A stretch of DNA of 64,000 nucleotides from Candidatus Rhodoferax randersensis. Its GTDB lineage: Bacteria; Pseudomonadota; Gammaproteobacteria; Burkholderiales; Burkholderiaceae_C. The notes under the pieces are model-generated. The model did no database searches and was not told where the DNA came from. It saw nothing but the letters and a program-made list of their open reading frames with translations. Shown piece by piece: positions 42,585-51,093 of this stretch. A program made the position numbers and the translations under genes. Location of the stretch: assembly GCA_016718155.1 (NCBI GenBank), contig JADKEH010000012.1:124001-188000 (forward strand), read 5' to 3'. Positions within the stretch are counted from its first letter, which is position 1, and each line of letters begins with the position of its first letter.

Positions 42585-43151
42585 CTATTTGGGCCGCGCC
42601 ACCAGGGTCGGCAAAACTGCCTTGCTGGCGTCCAGCACGGCCAGTTGCGCCTGGCGTGTCGGCATCGCCCTGGCCAGGACCAGGGCGCCGACCATTTGGC
42701 TGATCACCGCCGTGGCCAGTTGCGGGCTGCCTAATCGCTCGGACAAGCTGTCGATGCCCTTTTGCAGCTCGTGCGCGAACACCGCCTTGACGGAGGGGTC
42801 AGCCCGGCCAATTTCAGCACCCAGAGCCGGCAGCACGCAGCCGGTGCCGGGGTGCTTGACGTGGTCCAGGCTCAAATAGTGATCCATCACATAGGCCAAC
42901 CATTGCTCAAGGGACTGCTCCAGCTTGCCGGCCCACAGCTCGGTGCTGTGCTGCAGCTCGCGTTCCAGCAGCGCCTTGAACAAGTCTGACTTCGAGGAGA
43001 AATGGCTGTACATGGCGCCGCTGGTCACACCCGCCGCCTGTGCGATGGCGTCGATGCCCGTGGCGGAAAAACCGCCCTCCTTGATCAGGGCGCCGCTGGC
43101 CCGCAGCAGGTCTTGCCGCTTTTGCTGTTTGTGTTCCGCTGGGTAACGCAT
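42585..43151 (-). CDS. TetR-family repressor
   Basis: A 188-residue regulator. The ATG at 43149-43151 (MRYPAEHKQQKRQDLLRA) is preferred over an upstream in-frame start. The N-terminal HTH is SATGIDAIAQAAGVTSGAMY, then SHFSSKSDLFKALLEREL, the textbook TetR recognition helix region. The C-terminal ligand domain contains HPGTGCVLPALGAEIGRADP and resembles the AefR/NemR-like branch, which can use a Cys as a sensor for electrophiles; the Cys in TGCVLP is a candidate. It is divergent from the SDR-isomerase operon, with two operator palindromes between them, and probably represses both. Confidence 0.85.
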   Translation of the reverse strand: MRYPAEHKQQKRQDLLRASGALIKEGGFSATGIDAIAQAAGVTSGAMYSHFSSKSDLFKALLERELQHSTELWAGKLEQSLEQWLAYVMDHYLSLDHVKHPGTGCVLPALGAEIGRADPSVKAVFAHELQKGIDSLSERLGSPQLATAVISQMVGALVLARAMPTRQAQLAVLDASKAVLPTLVARPK

Positions 43152-43171
43152 GGCTCGGTCTCGCTCCTTGC

Positions 43172-43201
43172 TTGACAATAACATAACGAACGTTATTATA
43201 A
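43172..43201 (+). promoter_or_regulatory. Putative sigma-70 promoter of the SDR operon
   Basis: TTGACA at 43172-43177 and TTATAA at 43196-43201 give an 18-bp spacing. The -10 element lies between and within the two TetR-type palindromes, so repressor binding would block RNA polymerase. The start codon is 31 bp downstream of the -10. Confidence 0.55.
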
Positions 43202-43211
43202 CGACCGTTAT
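43183..43211. promoter_or_regulatory. Tandem TetR operator palindromes
   Basis: Two copies of ATAACG-N2-CGTTAT, perfect 6-bp arms: 43183-43196 (spacer AA) and 43198-43211 (spacer AC). Their centres are 15 bp apart. They lie between the divergent repressor and SDR genes. The repressor start is 32 bp to the left and the SDR start 21 bp to the right. Confidence 0.85.
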
Positions 43212-43231
43212 TCAATTTTCTGGAGATGCGT

Positions 43232-43972
43232 ATGAACCCATTGCCGCCCACCAAACAGGCCGCGCTGATCGTCGGTGCGGGCGATGCCACCGGCAGCGCC
43301 ATCGCCCGGCGTTTTGCCCGCGAAGGGCTGATTGCTTGTGCCACCCGGCGCGACGCCGACAAGCTGCAACCCTTGATCAAAGAGATCGAAGCCAGCGGCG
43401 GCCAGGCGCACGGTTTTGCCTCCGACGCGCGCAAGGAAGAACAGGTGATTGCCCTGGTGGAGCAGATCGAGCGCGACATTGCACCGATCGAGGTGATGGT
43501 GTTCAACATCGGTGCCAACGTGCCCTGCAGCATTCTGGAAGAGACCGCGCGCAAGTACTTCAAGATCTGGGAGATGGCCACGCTGAGCGGCTTTCTGGTC
43601 GGGCGCGAAGTAGCCAAACGCATGGTGCAGCGCCAGCGCGGCACCATCATCTTTACCGGCGCCACGGCGGGCCTGCGCGGCTCGGCCAACTTTGCGGCCT
43701 TTGCCGGTGCCAAACATGCTCTGCGTGCGCTGGCGCAAAGCATGGCGCGCGAACTCGGTCCGAAAAACATCCACGTGGCCCACGTGGTGGTGGACGGCGC
43801 CATCGACACCGAGTTCATCCGCAGCAACTTCCCAGAACGCTACGCCATGAAGGACCAGGACGGCATCCTGAATCCCGATCACATTGCCGACAATTATTGG
43901 CATCTGCACGCGCAACCACGCGACGCCTGGACCCATGAACTGGACTTGCGCCCGTGGATGGAGCGCTGGTAA
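43232..43972 (+). CDS. SDR-family oxidoreductase lacking the catalytic tyrosine
   Basis: About 246 residues. The ATG at 43232 is chosen because CTGGAG lies 6 nt upstream; an ATG at 43226 is too close to it. Rossmann motif LIVGAGDATGSAIARRF (about 13-29) is a variant of TGxxxGIG. NNAG is replaced by NIGAN. The usual YxxxK is FAGAK: Phe157 and Lys161, in SANFAAFAGAKHALRAL. Thr in FTGATAG stands in for Ser. A canonical SDR reaction is therefore doubtful; it may be a divergent reductase or a binding protein. First gene of a two-gene unit with the isomerase-like gene, under the TetR tandem operator. Confidence 0.82.
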   Translation: MNPLPPTKQAALIVGAGDATGSAIARRFAREGLIACATRRDADKLQPLIKEIEASGGQAHGFASDARKEEQVIALVEQIERDIAPIEVMVFNIGANVPCSILEETARKYFKIWEMATLSGFLVGREVAKRMVQRQRGTIIFTGATAGLRGSANFAAFAGAKHALRALAQSMARELGPKNIHVAHVVVDGAIDTEFIRSNFPERYAMKDQDGILNPDHIADNYWHLHAQPRDAWTHELDLRPWMERW

Positions 43973-43998
43973 ATCATTTACTTCCTGGAGACACCCCC

Positions 43999-44589
43999 AT
44001 GAACAAACAAGTTGAGTTCTTCTTTGATTTCGGTAGCCCCTACACCTACCTGGCCTACCACCAGTTGCCGAAGATTGCCACCAAGCGAAACGCCACGATC
44101 GTCTGGCGCCCGATGCTGCTCGGTGGCGTGTTCCAGGCCACCGGCAACCACAGCCCGATCGAGATACCGGCCAAGGGGCGCTACTCGCTGATCGATTTGC
44201 AGCGCTGGGCCAAGCACTTCGGTGTGCCGATGACGATGAACCCGCATTTTCCGATCAACACCCTGACGCTGATGCGCGGCGCCGTGGCCCTGCAAGGGCG
44301 CAGCGAGGCGGAGTTTCAACGCTACCTGGCCGCGATCTTCTGCGCGATGTTCGAGCGGCCACGCAACCTGGGTCAAGCCGAGGAAGTGACTGCGGTGCTG
44401 AGTGAGAGCGGCTTCGATCCCGTGCAGTTCCAGCGCCTGGTCAGCGATCCGGCGGTGAAGGAGCAGTTGAAGCGCAACACCGAGGAAGCCGTGGCGCGCG
44501 GCGTGTTTGGCGCCCCCACCTTCTTCGTGGGTGAGCAGATGTTCTGGGGCCAGGACCGGCTGGATTTTGTTGACCAGGCGTTATCCTGA
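43999..44589 (+). CDS. 2-hydroxychromene-2-carboxylate isomerase / DsbA-like protein
   Basis: A 196-residue GST-kappa-like thioredoxin-fold protein of the HCCA isomerase family. N-terminal motif FFFDFGSPYTYLAYHQLPK, with the Ser of SPYTYLA at the glutathione-activating position; then WRPMLLGGVFQATGN and GVFGAPTFFVGEQMFWGQDR, the C-terminal family signature. Family members isomerise aromatic intermediates in naphthalene degradation using glutathione, but many close relatives have no known substrate. The ATG at 43999 follows CTGGAG. It is 26 bp after the SDR gene and presumably co-transcribed. The TetR control suggests a response to an electrophilic or aromatic compound. Confidence 0.85.
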   Translation: MNKQVEFFFDFGSPYTYLAYHQLPKIATKRNATIVWRPMLLGGVFQATGNHSPIEIPAKGRYSLIDLQRWAKHFGVPMTMNPHFPINTLTLMRGAVALQGRSEAEFQRYLAAIFCAMFERPRNLGQAEEVTAVLSESGFDPVQFQRLVSDPAVKEQLKRNTEEAVARGVFGAPTFFVGEQMFWGQDRLDFVDQALS

Positions 44590-44598
44590 AACATTGCG

Positions 44599-44629
44599 GG
44601 ACAGACCGGCGCGTAGCGACGCTCTGTCC
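44599..44629. terminator. Possible hairpin terminator between convergent genes
   Basis: GGACAGA (44599-44605) pairs with TCTGTCC (44623-44629), with an inner GCGT-AGCG-ACGC stem and a 5-nt left bulge. It lies 9 bp after the isomerase stop, in the 72-bp gap before the convergent apbC end. There is no U-tract, so termination could need Rho or the site may be a processing hairpin. Confidence 0.4.
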
Positions 44630-44661
44630 TCAACTGATCAGGGACGCGCACCAGCGCGCAA

Positions 44662-45753
44662 TCAGGTGTCCTTGGAAATCTTGATCGACGGGAACTTGGA
44701 CGAGAAGTCCTTGTTCTTGGCCGCGATCGACACCGCCACCTGGCGCGCCACCGCCTTGTAGATGCCGGCGATCTCGCCGTCGGGGTCGGCCACCACGGTG
44801 GGCTTGCCGCTATCGGCCTGCTCGCGGATCCGGATGTCCAGCGGCAGCGCGCCCAGGTAGTCCATCTTGTATTCGGCGGCCATCTTCTTGCCGCCCTCGG
44901 AACCAAAAATGTGCTCCACGTGGCCGCAGTTGCTGCACACGTGCACCGCCATGTTTTCCACCACGCCCAGAATCGGCACGCCCACCTTCTCGAACATCTT
45001 GATGCCCTTGCGCGCGTCCAGCAGGGCAATGTCCTGCGGCGTGGTGACGATCACCGCGCCGGTCATGGGCACGCGCTGGGACAGCGTCAACTGGATGTCA
45101 CCGGTGCCAGGCGGCATGTCAACGATCAAGTAGTCCAGTTCACGCCAATTGGTCTGGCGCAGCAACTGCTCCAGCGCCTGGGTGGCCATCGGGCCGCGCC
45201 AGATCATCGCTTCGTCCTGTGCCACCAGGAAGCCGATCGACATCAGTTGCACGCCGTAGTTCTCCAGCGCCTCCATGGTCTTGCCGTCTTCGCTCTCGGG
45301 TTTGCCATCCACGCCCATCATCATCGGGATGCTGGGGCCGTAGATGTCGGCGTCCAGCAGGCCGACACTGGCGCCCTCGGCCGCCAGCGCCAGCGCCAGA
45401 TTGACGGCGGTGGTGCTTTTGCCCACGCCGCCCTTGCCGGAGGCCACCGCCACGATGTTCTTCACGCCCGGCAGCAGTTGCACGCCACGTTGCACCGCAT
45501 GTGGCACGATCTTCACGTTCAGGTTGACCGAGACGTTTTCCACCCCCGCCACGCCCTTGGCGGCGGCCACCAACGCCTTGCGAAAGCCGGCAATCTGGCT
45601 CTTGGCCGGGTAGCCCAGTTCGACATCAAACGCTACATCGGTATCACTGACCGAGAGGTTCTTGATGGATTTGGAGGACACAAAATCGCGCCCGGTGTTG
45701 GGGTCGACAACGCTCTTGAGCGCGTCTAGGACTGCTTGTTCGGTGATAGCCAT
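44662..45753 (-). CDS. apbC: Iron-sulfur carrier ApbC/Mrp (P-loop ATPase)
   Basis: A 363-residue cytosolic Fe-S cluster carrier. N-terminal DUF59/MIP18-like domain (1-90; VLDALKSVVDPNTGRDF). Deviant Walker A ASGKGGVGKSTTAVNLALAL (about 105-124), switch I LLDADIYGPSIPMMMG, and Walker B-like YLIVDMPPGTGDIQLTLSQ. The cluster-binding CxxC is in VHVCSNCGHVEHIFG. It would bind and transfer [4Fe-4S] clusters to targets such as NADH dehydrogenase or hydrogenase-like complexes, relevant given the many FeS proteins in the window. In many betaproteobacteria it lies next to metG; here patatin and diguanylate cyclase genes separate them. Confidence 0.93.
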   Translation of the reverse strand: MAITEQAVLDALKSVVDPNTGRDFVSSKSIKNLSVSDTDVAFDVELGYPAKSQIAGFRKALVAAAKGVAGVENVSVNLNVKIVPHAVQRGVQLLPGVKNIVAVASGKGGVGKSTTAVNLALALAAEGASVGLLDADIYGPSIPMMMGVDGKPESEDGKTMEALENYGVQLMSIGFLVAQDEAMIWRGPMATQALEQLLRQTNWRELDYLIVDMPPGTGDIQLTLSQRVPMTGAVIVTTPQDIALLDARKGIKMFEKVGVPILGVVENMAVHVCSNCGHVEHIFGSEGGKKMAAEYKMDYLGALPLDIRIREQADSGKPTVVADPDGEIAGIYKAVARQVAVSIAAKNKDFSSKFPSIKISKDT

Positions 45754-45939
45754 TCATTGCTCCGGTGATAGGGTTCGTCAGGGATAGTCTAGCGAACCCG
45801 CTTTTGCCCTCAGATTCAATAGGTGTATCCCTTGCCCACGAGCCGATGTGTTGCACGGCGCCCATAGGCCAGCGAAATTGGCGCCCCATTGGCACAGTTT
45901 TTCGGCGTTTGAGGCGGGTTCCGGGCAGATAATCATTGC

Positions 45940-47226
45940 ATGTCGCCACCCCCCGCCACACCCACCAAGACCGGGCTGCTGCTCACCGGCGGCGGCGCCC
46001 GCGCCGCCTACCAGGTGGGGGTGATGGAGGCAATTGCCAACGTCCGCAAGGAATGCGGCGCCATCGACGAGCCGAACCCCTTCCCCATCATCACCGGCAC
46101 CTCGGCGGGCGCCATCAATGCGGCCGCCCTGGCTTGTGGGGCCGACAACTTCGATGCCACGGTGCGCACGGTGGTGGGGGTGTGGCGCAATTTCCACGCG
46201 CACCAGGTGTACCGGGCCGATTCCATCGGCATGCTGCGCTCGGGTGCAAGCTGGATGACCCTGCTGTCGATCGGCTGGCTGCTGGCAAAGTGGCGGCGCA
46301 TCAAGCCGCGCTCGCTGCTGGACAATGCGCCCCTGCTGGACCTGCTGAAGGATCTGGTGCCGCTGGAGCGCATCCCCGGTCTGATTGAGGGCGGACACAT
46401 CCACGCACTGGCCATCACTGCGTCCAGCTACAGCTCGGGTGACCACGTCACCTTTTTCGATGGCGCCCCCGGCGTGTTGCCGTGGGTGCGCACGCAGCGC
46501 CTGGCGATACGCGACCGCATCACGCACCAGCACCTGCTGGCGTCCTCGGCGATTCCGTTCGTGTTCCCGGCCAAAGCCTTGCCGATCGATGGCCACGACC
46601 AGTATTTTGGCGACGGCTCGATGCGCCAGTCGGCCCCGGTGGCGGCCGCCATTCACCTCGGGGCGGAGCGCATTCTGGTGGTAGGCGCCGGGCGCATGCA
46701 CGAACCCAAGGATGAGGTGCACCTGAACACCACCAACACCTATCCCTCGCTGGCGCAGATTGCAGGCCACGCCTTGTCCAACATCTTTCTGGACGCGCTG
46801 GCGGTGGACATCGAACGGGTCAAACGCATCAACCAGACCATTTCGCTGGTGCCTGCCGAAATGCGCGCGGCCAGCGCCCTCAAGCCGGTCGAACTATTGG
46901 TGATCTCACCCACCCAGCGCCTGGACGGGATTGCCGCCAAACACGTGGGCGACCTGCCTGGCCCGGTGCGCACCATGCTCGGCGGCGTGGGCGTGTCCGC
47001 CAAGAAGGCGGACGTGAAAGGCGCCGCGCTGGCCAGCTACCTGCTGTTCGAGGAAGGCTACACGCGCGAATTGATGGCGCTGGGCTACGGCGACGCCATG
47101 AACAAGAAGGGCGAGATTTGCGCCTTCTTCGGCTGGACCGACCCCGGCGGGCCAACCGAAACAGAAGACGGGGCGTTCTGCAAGCTGTTTGTGGACCGCC
47201 GCCGCGATCCGCTGCGACTGAGGTAA
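45940..47226 (+). CDS. Patatin-like phospholipase
   Basis: A 428-residue lipid acyl hydrolase. Oxyanion loop GLLLTGGGARAAYQVG (about 12-27), nucleophile elbow GTSAG in IITGTSAGAINAAAL (about 52-66) and catalytic Asp in YFGDGSMRQSAP (about 224-235), so the Ser-Asp dyad is complete. The longer C-terminal region (HEPKDEVHLNTTNTYPSLAQ and onward) is typical of bacterial RssA/YjjU-like patatins with an extension. No signal peptide. Divergent from apbC with 186 bp between. The stop is 4 bp before the GTG start of the diguanylate cyclase gene, so the two may be an operon. Confidence 0.88.
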   Translation: MSPPPATPTKTGLLLTGGGARAAYQVGVMEAIANVRKECGAIDEPNPFPIITGTSAGAINAAALACGADNFDATVRTVVGVWRNFHAHQVYRADSIGMLRSGASWMTLLSIGWLLAKWRRIKPRSLLDNAPLLDLLKDLVPLERIPGLIEGGHIHALAITASSYSSGDHVTFFDGAPGVLPWVRTQRLAIRDRITHQHLLASSAIPFVFPAKALPIDGHDQYFGDGSMRQSAPVAAAIHLGAERILVVGAGRMHEPKDEVHLNTTNTYPSLAQIAGHALSNIFLDALAVDIERVKRINQTISLVPAEMRAASALKPVELLVISPTQRLDGIAAKHVGDLPGPVRTMLGGVGVSAKKADVKGAALASYLLFEEGYTRELMALGYGDAMNKKGEICAFFGWTDPGGPTETEDGAFCKLFVDRRRDPLRLR

Positions 47227-47230
47227 GCAC

Positions 47231-48574
47231 GTGTCTGACCCCGACTTCAAATCCGACCCCCGCTGGTTCAAGCAGTTGTTCGAGTCGTCGCCGGACCCGA
47301 CCTGGATCATCGACAACAACCGCTTTGTCGAATGCAACCAGGCCGCCATCACCGCCCTGGGCTACGCCAGCCGCGACGCGCTGCTCAATGTGCACCCCTC
47401 GGAACTCTCACCCCCCCGTCAGCCCGACGGCCAAGACTCGTACACCAAGGCCGAGCGCCTGCTGGCCCTGGCCCTGCAACAGGGCTTGCACCGCTTTGAA
47501 TGGCTGCACCGCAAGGCCGACGGAACCGACTTCCTGGCCGAAGTCACCCTGTCGGTCATCAAACTGAGCGACCGCCAGCTCATGCACTGCGTCTGGCGCG
47601 ACATCACCGAGCGCAAGCGCGTCGAGGAGCAGGTGCTGCGGCAGAACAACCTGCTGTCCGCCGTCATCGAGAATTTTCCCGGCGCCATCTCGGTGGTGGA
47701 CGCTAACCTGAGGGCGGTGACCTACAACCGGCAGTTCGTCCACCTGCTCGACTTGCCGGACTGGCTGCTTGCGAAACCCGACGTGGGTTTCGGTGACATC
47801 GTCCGCTTCAACGCGCAGCGCGGCGACTACGGCCCCGGAGACCCCGAGCAGCAAGCGGCCGCACTGGTCGAGCGCGCCCGCAGCTTTCAACCGCACAAAT
47901 TCGAACGCGTTCGCCCCAACGGCACGGTGCTGGAGATTCGCGGCGAGCCCATGCCTGGGGGCGGTTTCGTCACCACTTACCTCGACATCACCGCGCGCAA
48001 GCAGGCCGAGGAGGAAATCCACCAGTTGGCCTTCCATGACGCGCTCACCAAGCTGCCAAACCGCCGCCTGCTCAACGACCGGCTGAGCCAGGCGATGGCC
48101 ACCAGCAAGCGCAGCGGCGGCTTTTGCGCGCTGATGTTCCTCGACCTGGACAATTTCAAGCCGCTCAATGACACGCATGGCCACGAAGTGGGTGATTTGC
48201 TGCTGGTTGAGGCAGCCAATCGCTTGAAGCACTGCGTTCGCGAAGTGGACACCGTCTCGCGCTTCGGCGGCGACGAGTTCGTGGTGCTGTTGAGCGATTT
48301 GCCGAGTGACCGGCCGGCATCGACCAAGCAGGCCAGGGTGATTGCTGAAAAGATCCGCTTCGCCCTGGCCTTGCCCTATCGGCTGACCCGCAAGCACGAG
48401 GGGCAAGCCGACACGCTCGTCGAGCACCATTGCACGGTGAGCATCGGCGTGACTGTCTTCGTCAATCAGGAAGCCAGCCAAGACGATCTCCTCAAATGGG
48501 CCGACATGGCCATGTACGAAGCCAAAGACGCCGGCCGCGATACCGTGTGTTTTCATCGCTCAGGTGTCGGCTAG
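47231..48574 (+). CDS. PAS-PAS-GGDEF diguanylate cyclase
   Basis: A 447-residue cytoplasmic signalling enzyme starting at GTG 47231. PAS 1 (about 12-130; FESSPDPTWIIDNNRFVECN, ending WRDITERKRVEEQ), PAS 2 (about 140-265; NFPGAISVVDANLRAVTYN, ending LDITARKQAEEE), GGDEF (about 270-440; DALTKLPNRRLLNDRLSQAM, then SRFGGDEFVVLL with an intact active-site loop). No RxxD I-site is obvious five residues upstream of the GGDEF motif, so product inhibition may be absent. No membrane segment. It lies directly after the patatin gene. Confidence 0.9.
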   Translation: MSDPDFKSDPRWFKQLFESSPDPTWIIDNNRFVECNQAAITALGYASRDALLNVHPSELSPPRQPDGQDSYTKAERLLALALQQGLHRFEWLHRKADGTDFLAEVTLSVIKLSDRQLMHCVWRDITERKRVEEQVLRQNNLLSAVIENFPGAISVVDANLRAVTYNRQFVHLLDLPDWLLAKPDVGFGDIVRFNAQRGDYGPGDPEQQAAALVERARSFQPHKFERVRPNGTVLEIRGEPMPGGGFVTTYLDITARKQAEEEIHQLAFHDALTKLPNRRLLNDRLSQAMATSKRSGGFCALMFLDLDNFKPLNDTHGHEVGDLLLVEAANRLKHCVREVDTVSRFGGDEFVVLLSDLPSDRPASTKQARVIAEKIRFALALPYRLTRKHEGQADTLVEHHCTVSIGVTVFVNQEASQDDLLKWADMAMYEAKDAGRDTVCFHRSGVG

Positions 48575-48680
48575 TCCCGCAGCGGGGTGGGGCCAGGCAT
48601 CGGGCGGCATGTTTCTTTGAACTGCGTGCCACCGGTTGAGGGGACTAAAATCAAAAGTTCCTCTTGATAAGCCTGCACTC

Positions 48681-50813
48681 ATGTCCCGCCAACTCTTCGT
48701 CACCACCGCCCTGCCCTACGCCAACGGCAACTTCCATATCGGCCACATCATGGAGTACATCCAGGCCGATACCTGGGTGCGGCACCAGCGCATGCAGGGC
48801 AGCACGGTGCACTTTGTTTGCGCCGACGACGCGCACGGCGCACCGATCATGATTGCCGCCGAGAAGGCCGGCAAGACACCGCAGCAGTTCGTGGCCGACA
48901 TCGCGGCCGGGCGCAAACCCTACCTGGACGGCTTTCACATCAGCTTTGACAACTGGCATTCCACCGATGCGCCCGAGAACCACGAACTGGCGCAAGACAT
49001 CTACCGCGCACTCAAGGCCAATGACCTGATCAGCACCCGCACCATCGAGCAGTTTTACGACCCGCAGAAGGCGATGTTCCTGCCGGACCGCTTCATCAAG
49101 GGCGAATGCCCCAAGTGCGGCACCCAGGACCAGTACGGCGACAATTGCGAATCTTGCGGCGCGGTGTACAGCCCGACCGACCTGAAGAACCCCTATTCGG
49201 CATTGTCTGGCGCCACGCCTGAGCTGCGCAAATCGGAGCACTACTTTTTCAAGCTGTCCGACCCGCGCTGCGTGGCCTTTCTGGAAGGCTGGACCGCCGA
49301 CGGCAACCACCTGCAAACCGAGGTCTACAACAAGATCAAGGAGTGGCTGATCCCGAAGGAAGACGGCCAGCGCGACCTGGGCGACTGGGACATCAGCCGC
49401 GATGCACCCTACTTTGGCATCGAGATCCCGGACGCGCCGGGCAAGTACTTCTACGTCTGGCTGGACGCGCCCATCGGTTACCTGGCCTCGCTGAAGAACC
49501 TGTTCATCAAGCAGCACGGCGCGGTCGCCGGCGCGCAAGCCTTCGAGACGTTCCTGGCCGACCCGGCCACCGAGCAGGTGCACTTTATTGGCAAGGACAT
49601 CATCACCTTTCACACCCTGTTCTGGCCGGCCATGCTGCATTTCAGCGGCCGCAAGACGCCCAACGTGGTGCATGTGCACGGCTTTTTGACCATCAACAGC
49701 GGCGAGAAGATGAGCAAGAGCCGCGGCACCGGGCTGGACCCCCTGAAGTACCTCAGCCTGGGCATGAACCCCGAGTGGTTGCGCTACTACCTGGCGACCA
49801 AGCTCAACGCCCGCAACGAAGACGTCGAGTTCAGCCCGGAGGACTTCATGGCCCGCGTCAATTCGGACCTGGTGGGAAAGTTCATCAACATCGCCTCACG
49901 CGCGGCGGGCTTCATTACCAAACGCTTTGACGGCAAGCTGGGCGGCACTTCCGCGCACGGCGCCGGCGTGCTCGACATCCTGCGTCAACAGCGCGACTCG
50001 ATTCGCGACGCGTTCGAAGCGCGCGAGTTCGCTCGCGCCCTGCGCGAGACCATGCTGCTGGCCGACCGCGTCAACGAGTACGTGGACCAGAACAAACCGT
50101 GGGAACTGGCCAAGCAGGCCGGCATGGACGCGCACCTGCAGGATGTCTGCACGGTGTGCATCGAGGCGTTCCGGCTGCTCACGATCTACCTCAAGCCGGT
50201 GTTGCCGGCGCTGGCGCAGCAGGTGGAAAGCTTCCTGAAAATCGAGCCGCTACGCTGGAGCGACGCCGACCAGAGCCTGGGCGCGGGTCACGTCATCGGC
50301 AACTACCAGCATCTGATGCAACGCGTCGACGCCAAGCAGCTTGAAGCCTTGTTTGAGCCACCAGCCCTTTCAGAGCCTGCCCAAGATGCTCCTGAAATAG
50401 CAGCGACCAGAGCCATGCCGCCCGGTAGCGCACCCGGTGGCGAGGCCATCGCACCCACCATCGGCATCGAGGACTTTGCCAAGATCGACCTGCGCATCGC
50501 CCGCATCGTCAACTGCGAAGCCGTGCCGGGCTCCACCAAGCTGCTGCGCCTGACGCTCGACGTCGGCGAAGACCATGCCGACGGCAGCCCCAAGACCCGC
50601 AATGTGTTCAGCGGCATTGCATCTTGCTACCAGCCACAGGACCTGATCGGCAAATACACCGTGCTGGTGGCCAACCTGGCGCCGCGCAAGATGAAGTTCG
50701 GTCTGTCCGAAGGCATGGTGCTGGCAGCCAGCCACGGCGACGAGAAGGCCAAGCCCGGCATCTATGTATTGGAGCCCAGCCCCGGCGCGCAACCTGGCAT
50801 GCGGGTGCGGTAG
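48681..50813 (+). CDS. metG: Methionyl-tRNA synthetase with C-terminal dimerisation/tRNA-binding domain
   Basis: A 710-residue class I synthetase. The ATG at 48681 is used; a longer start at 48636 adds non-homologous residues. HIGH-type motif NFHIGHIMEYIQAD (about 15-28), zinc-knuckle CPKCGTQDQYGDNCESCGAVY (two CxxC pairs), KMSKS loop GEKMSKSRGTGL, an anticodon-binding helix domain (GVLDILRQQRDSIRDAF onward), a Pro/Ala/Glu-rich linker containing repeat copy C (EPPALSEPAQDAPEIAA), and the Trbp111-like domain (IGIEDFAKIDLRIARIVNCE to the end). Length and architecture are standard apart from the linker. Confidence 0.95.
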   Translation: MSRQLFVTTALPYANGNFHIGHIMEYIQADTWVRHQRMQGSTVHFVCADDAHGAPIMIAAEKAGKTPQQFVADIAAGRKPYLDGFHISFDNWHSTDAPENHELAQDIYRALKANDLISTRTIEQFYDPQKAMFLPDRFIKGECPKCGTQDQYGDNCESCGAVYSPTDLKNPYSALSGATPELRKSEHYFFKLSDPRCVAFLEGWTADGNHLQTEVYNKIKEWLIPKEDGQRDLGDWDISRDAPYFGIEIPDAPGKYFYVWLDAPIGYLASLKNLFIKQHGAVAGAQAFETFLADPATEQVHFIGKDIITFHTLFWPAMLHFSGRKTPNVVHVHGFLTINSGEKMSKSRGTGLDPLKYLSLGMNPEWLRYYLATKLNARNEDVEFSPEDFMARVNSDLVGKFINIASRAAGFITKRFDGKLGGTSAHGAGVLDILRQQRDSIRDAFEAREFARALRETMLLADRVNEYVDQNKPWELAKQAGMDAHLQDVCTVCIEAFRLLTIYLKPVLPALAQQVESFLKIEPLRWSDADQSLGAGHVIGNYQHLMQRVDAKQLEALFEPPALSEPAQDAPEIAATRAMPPGSAPGGEAIAPTIGIEDFAKIDLRIARIVNCEAVPGSTKLLRLTLDVGEDHADGSPKTRNVFSGIASCYQPQDLIGKYTVLVANLAPRKMKFGLSEGMVLAASHGDEKAKPGIYVLEPSPGAQPGMRVR
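50358..50404 (-). repeat. Intragenic interspersed repeat, copy C (in the metG linker)
   Basis: The minus strand reads GCTGCTATTTCAGGAGCATC followed by a middle and GGGCTGGTGG. The head matches copies A and B except for a 3-bp deletion. It lies in the linker between the anticodon-binding and tRNA-binding domains and is read in frame (QDAPEIAA). Confidence 0.5.
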
Positions 50814-51017
50814 ATGTCGCGTGGGATGCGCCGACACGAAACCCAAGAACTGTAAGGGCTTGTATCCGTCAGGCGTAAACTACGCACCTGCATGCCTGCA
50901 TCGCAACCCGTCCTCTCCCTGTTGACCAAGAAGCGCTTGTTCATCACACGCATGCGCCACTGTGGGCCTCCCCAGACGATTTGAACCCTGCTCGTTCATT
51001 TCGTTGGTGGAGCCCCC

Positions 51018-51089
51018 ATGAATCAATCTTGTCCTGCTAGTCATCCCCATCCTGTTGCATCCAGACCTGCTGCCATAGTGCGGGCGTAG
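51018..51089 (+). other. Possible 23-residue leader peptide before the Ehr operon
   Basis: An ORF MNQSCPASHPHPVASRPAAI... preceded by GGTGGAG, ending TAG 4 bp before the ATG of the first membrane subunit gene, which has no good ribosome site of its own. It could couple translation. Nothing else was found in the gap 50814-51093. Confidence 0.3.
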
Positions 51090-51093
51090 CGCC

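Noticed and set aside
50955..50995. tRNA-like T-arm (GGGTTCAAATC on the minus strand)
   Set aside because: The flanking stem does not pair and no acceptor, D-arm or anticodon arm can be built.
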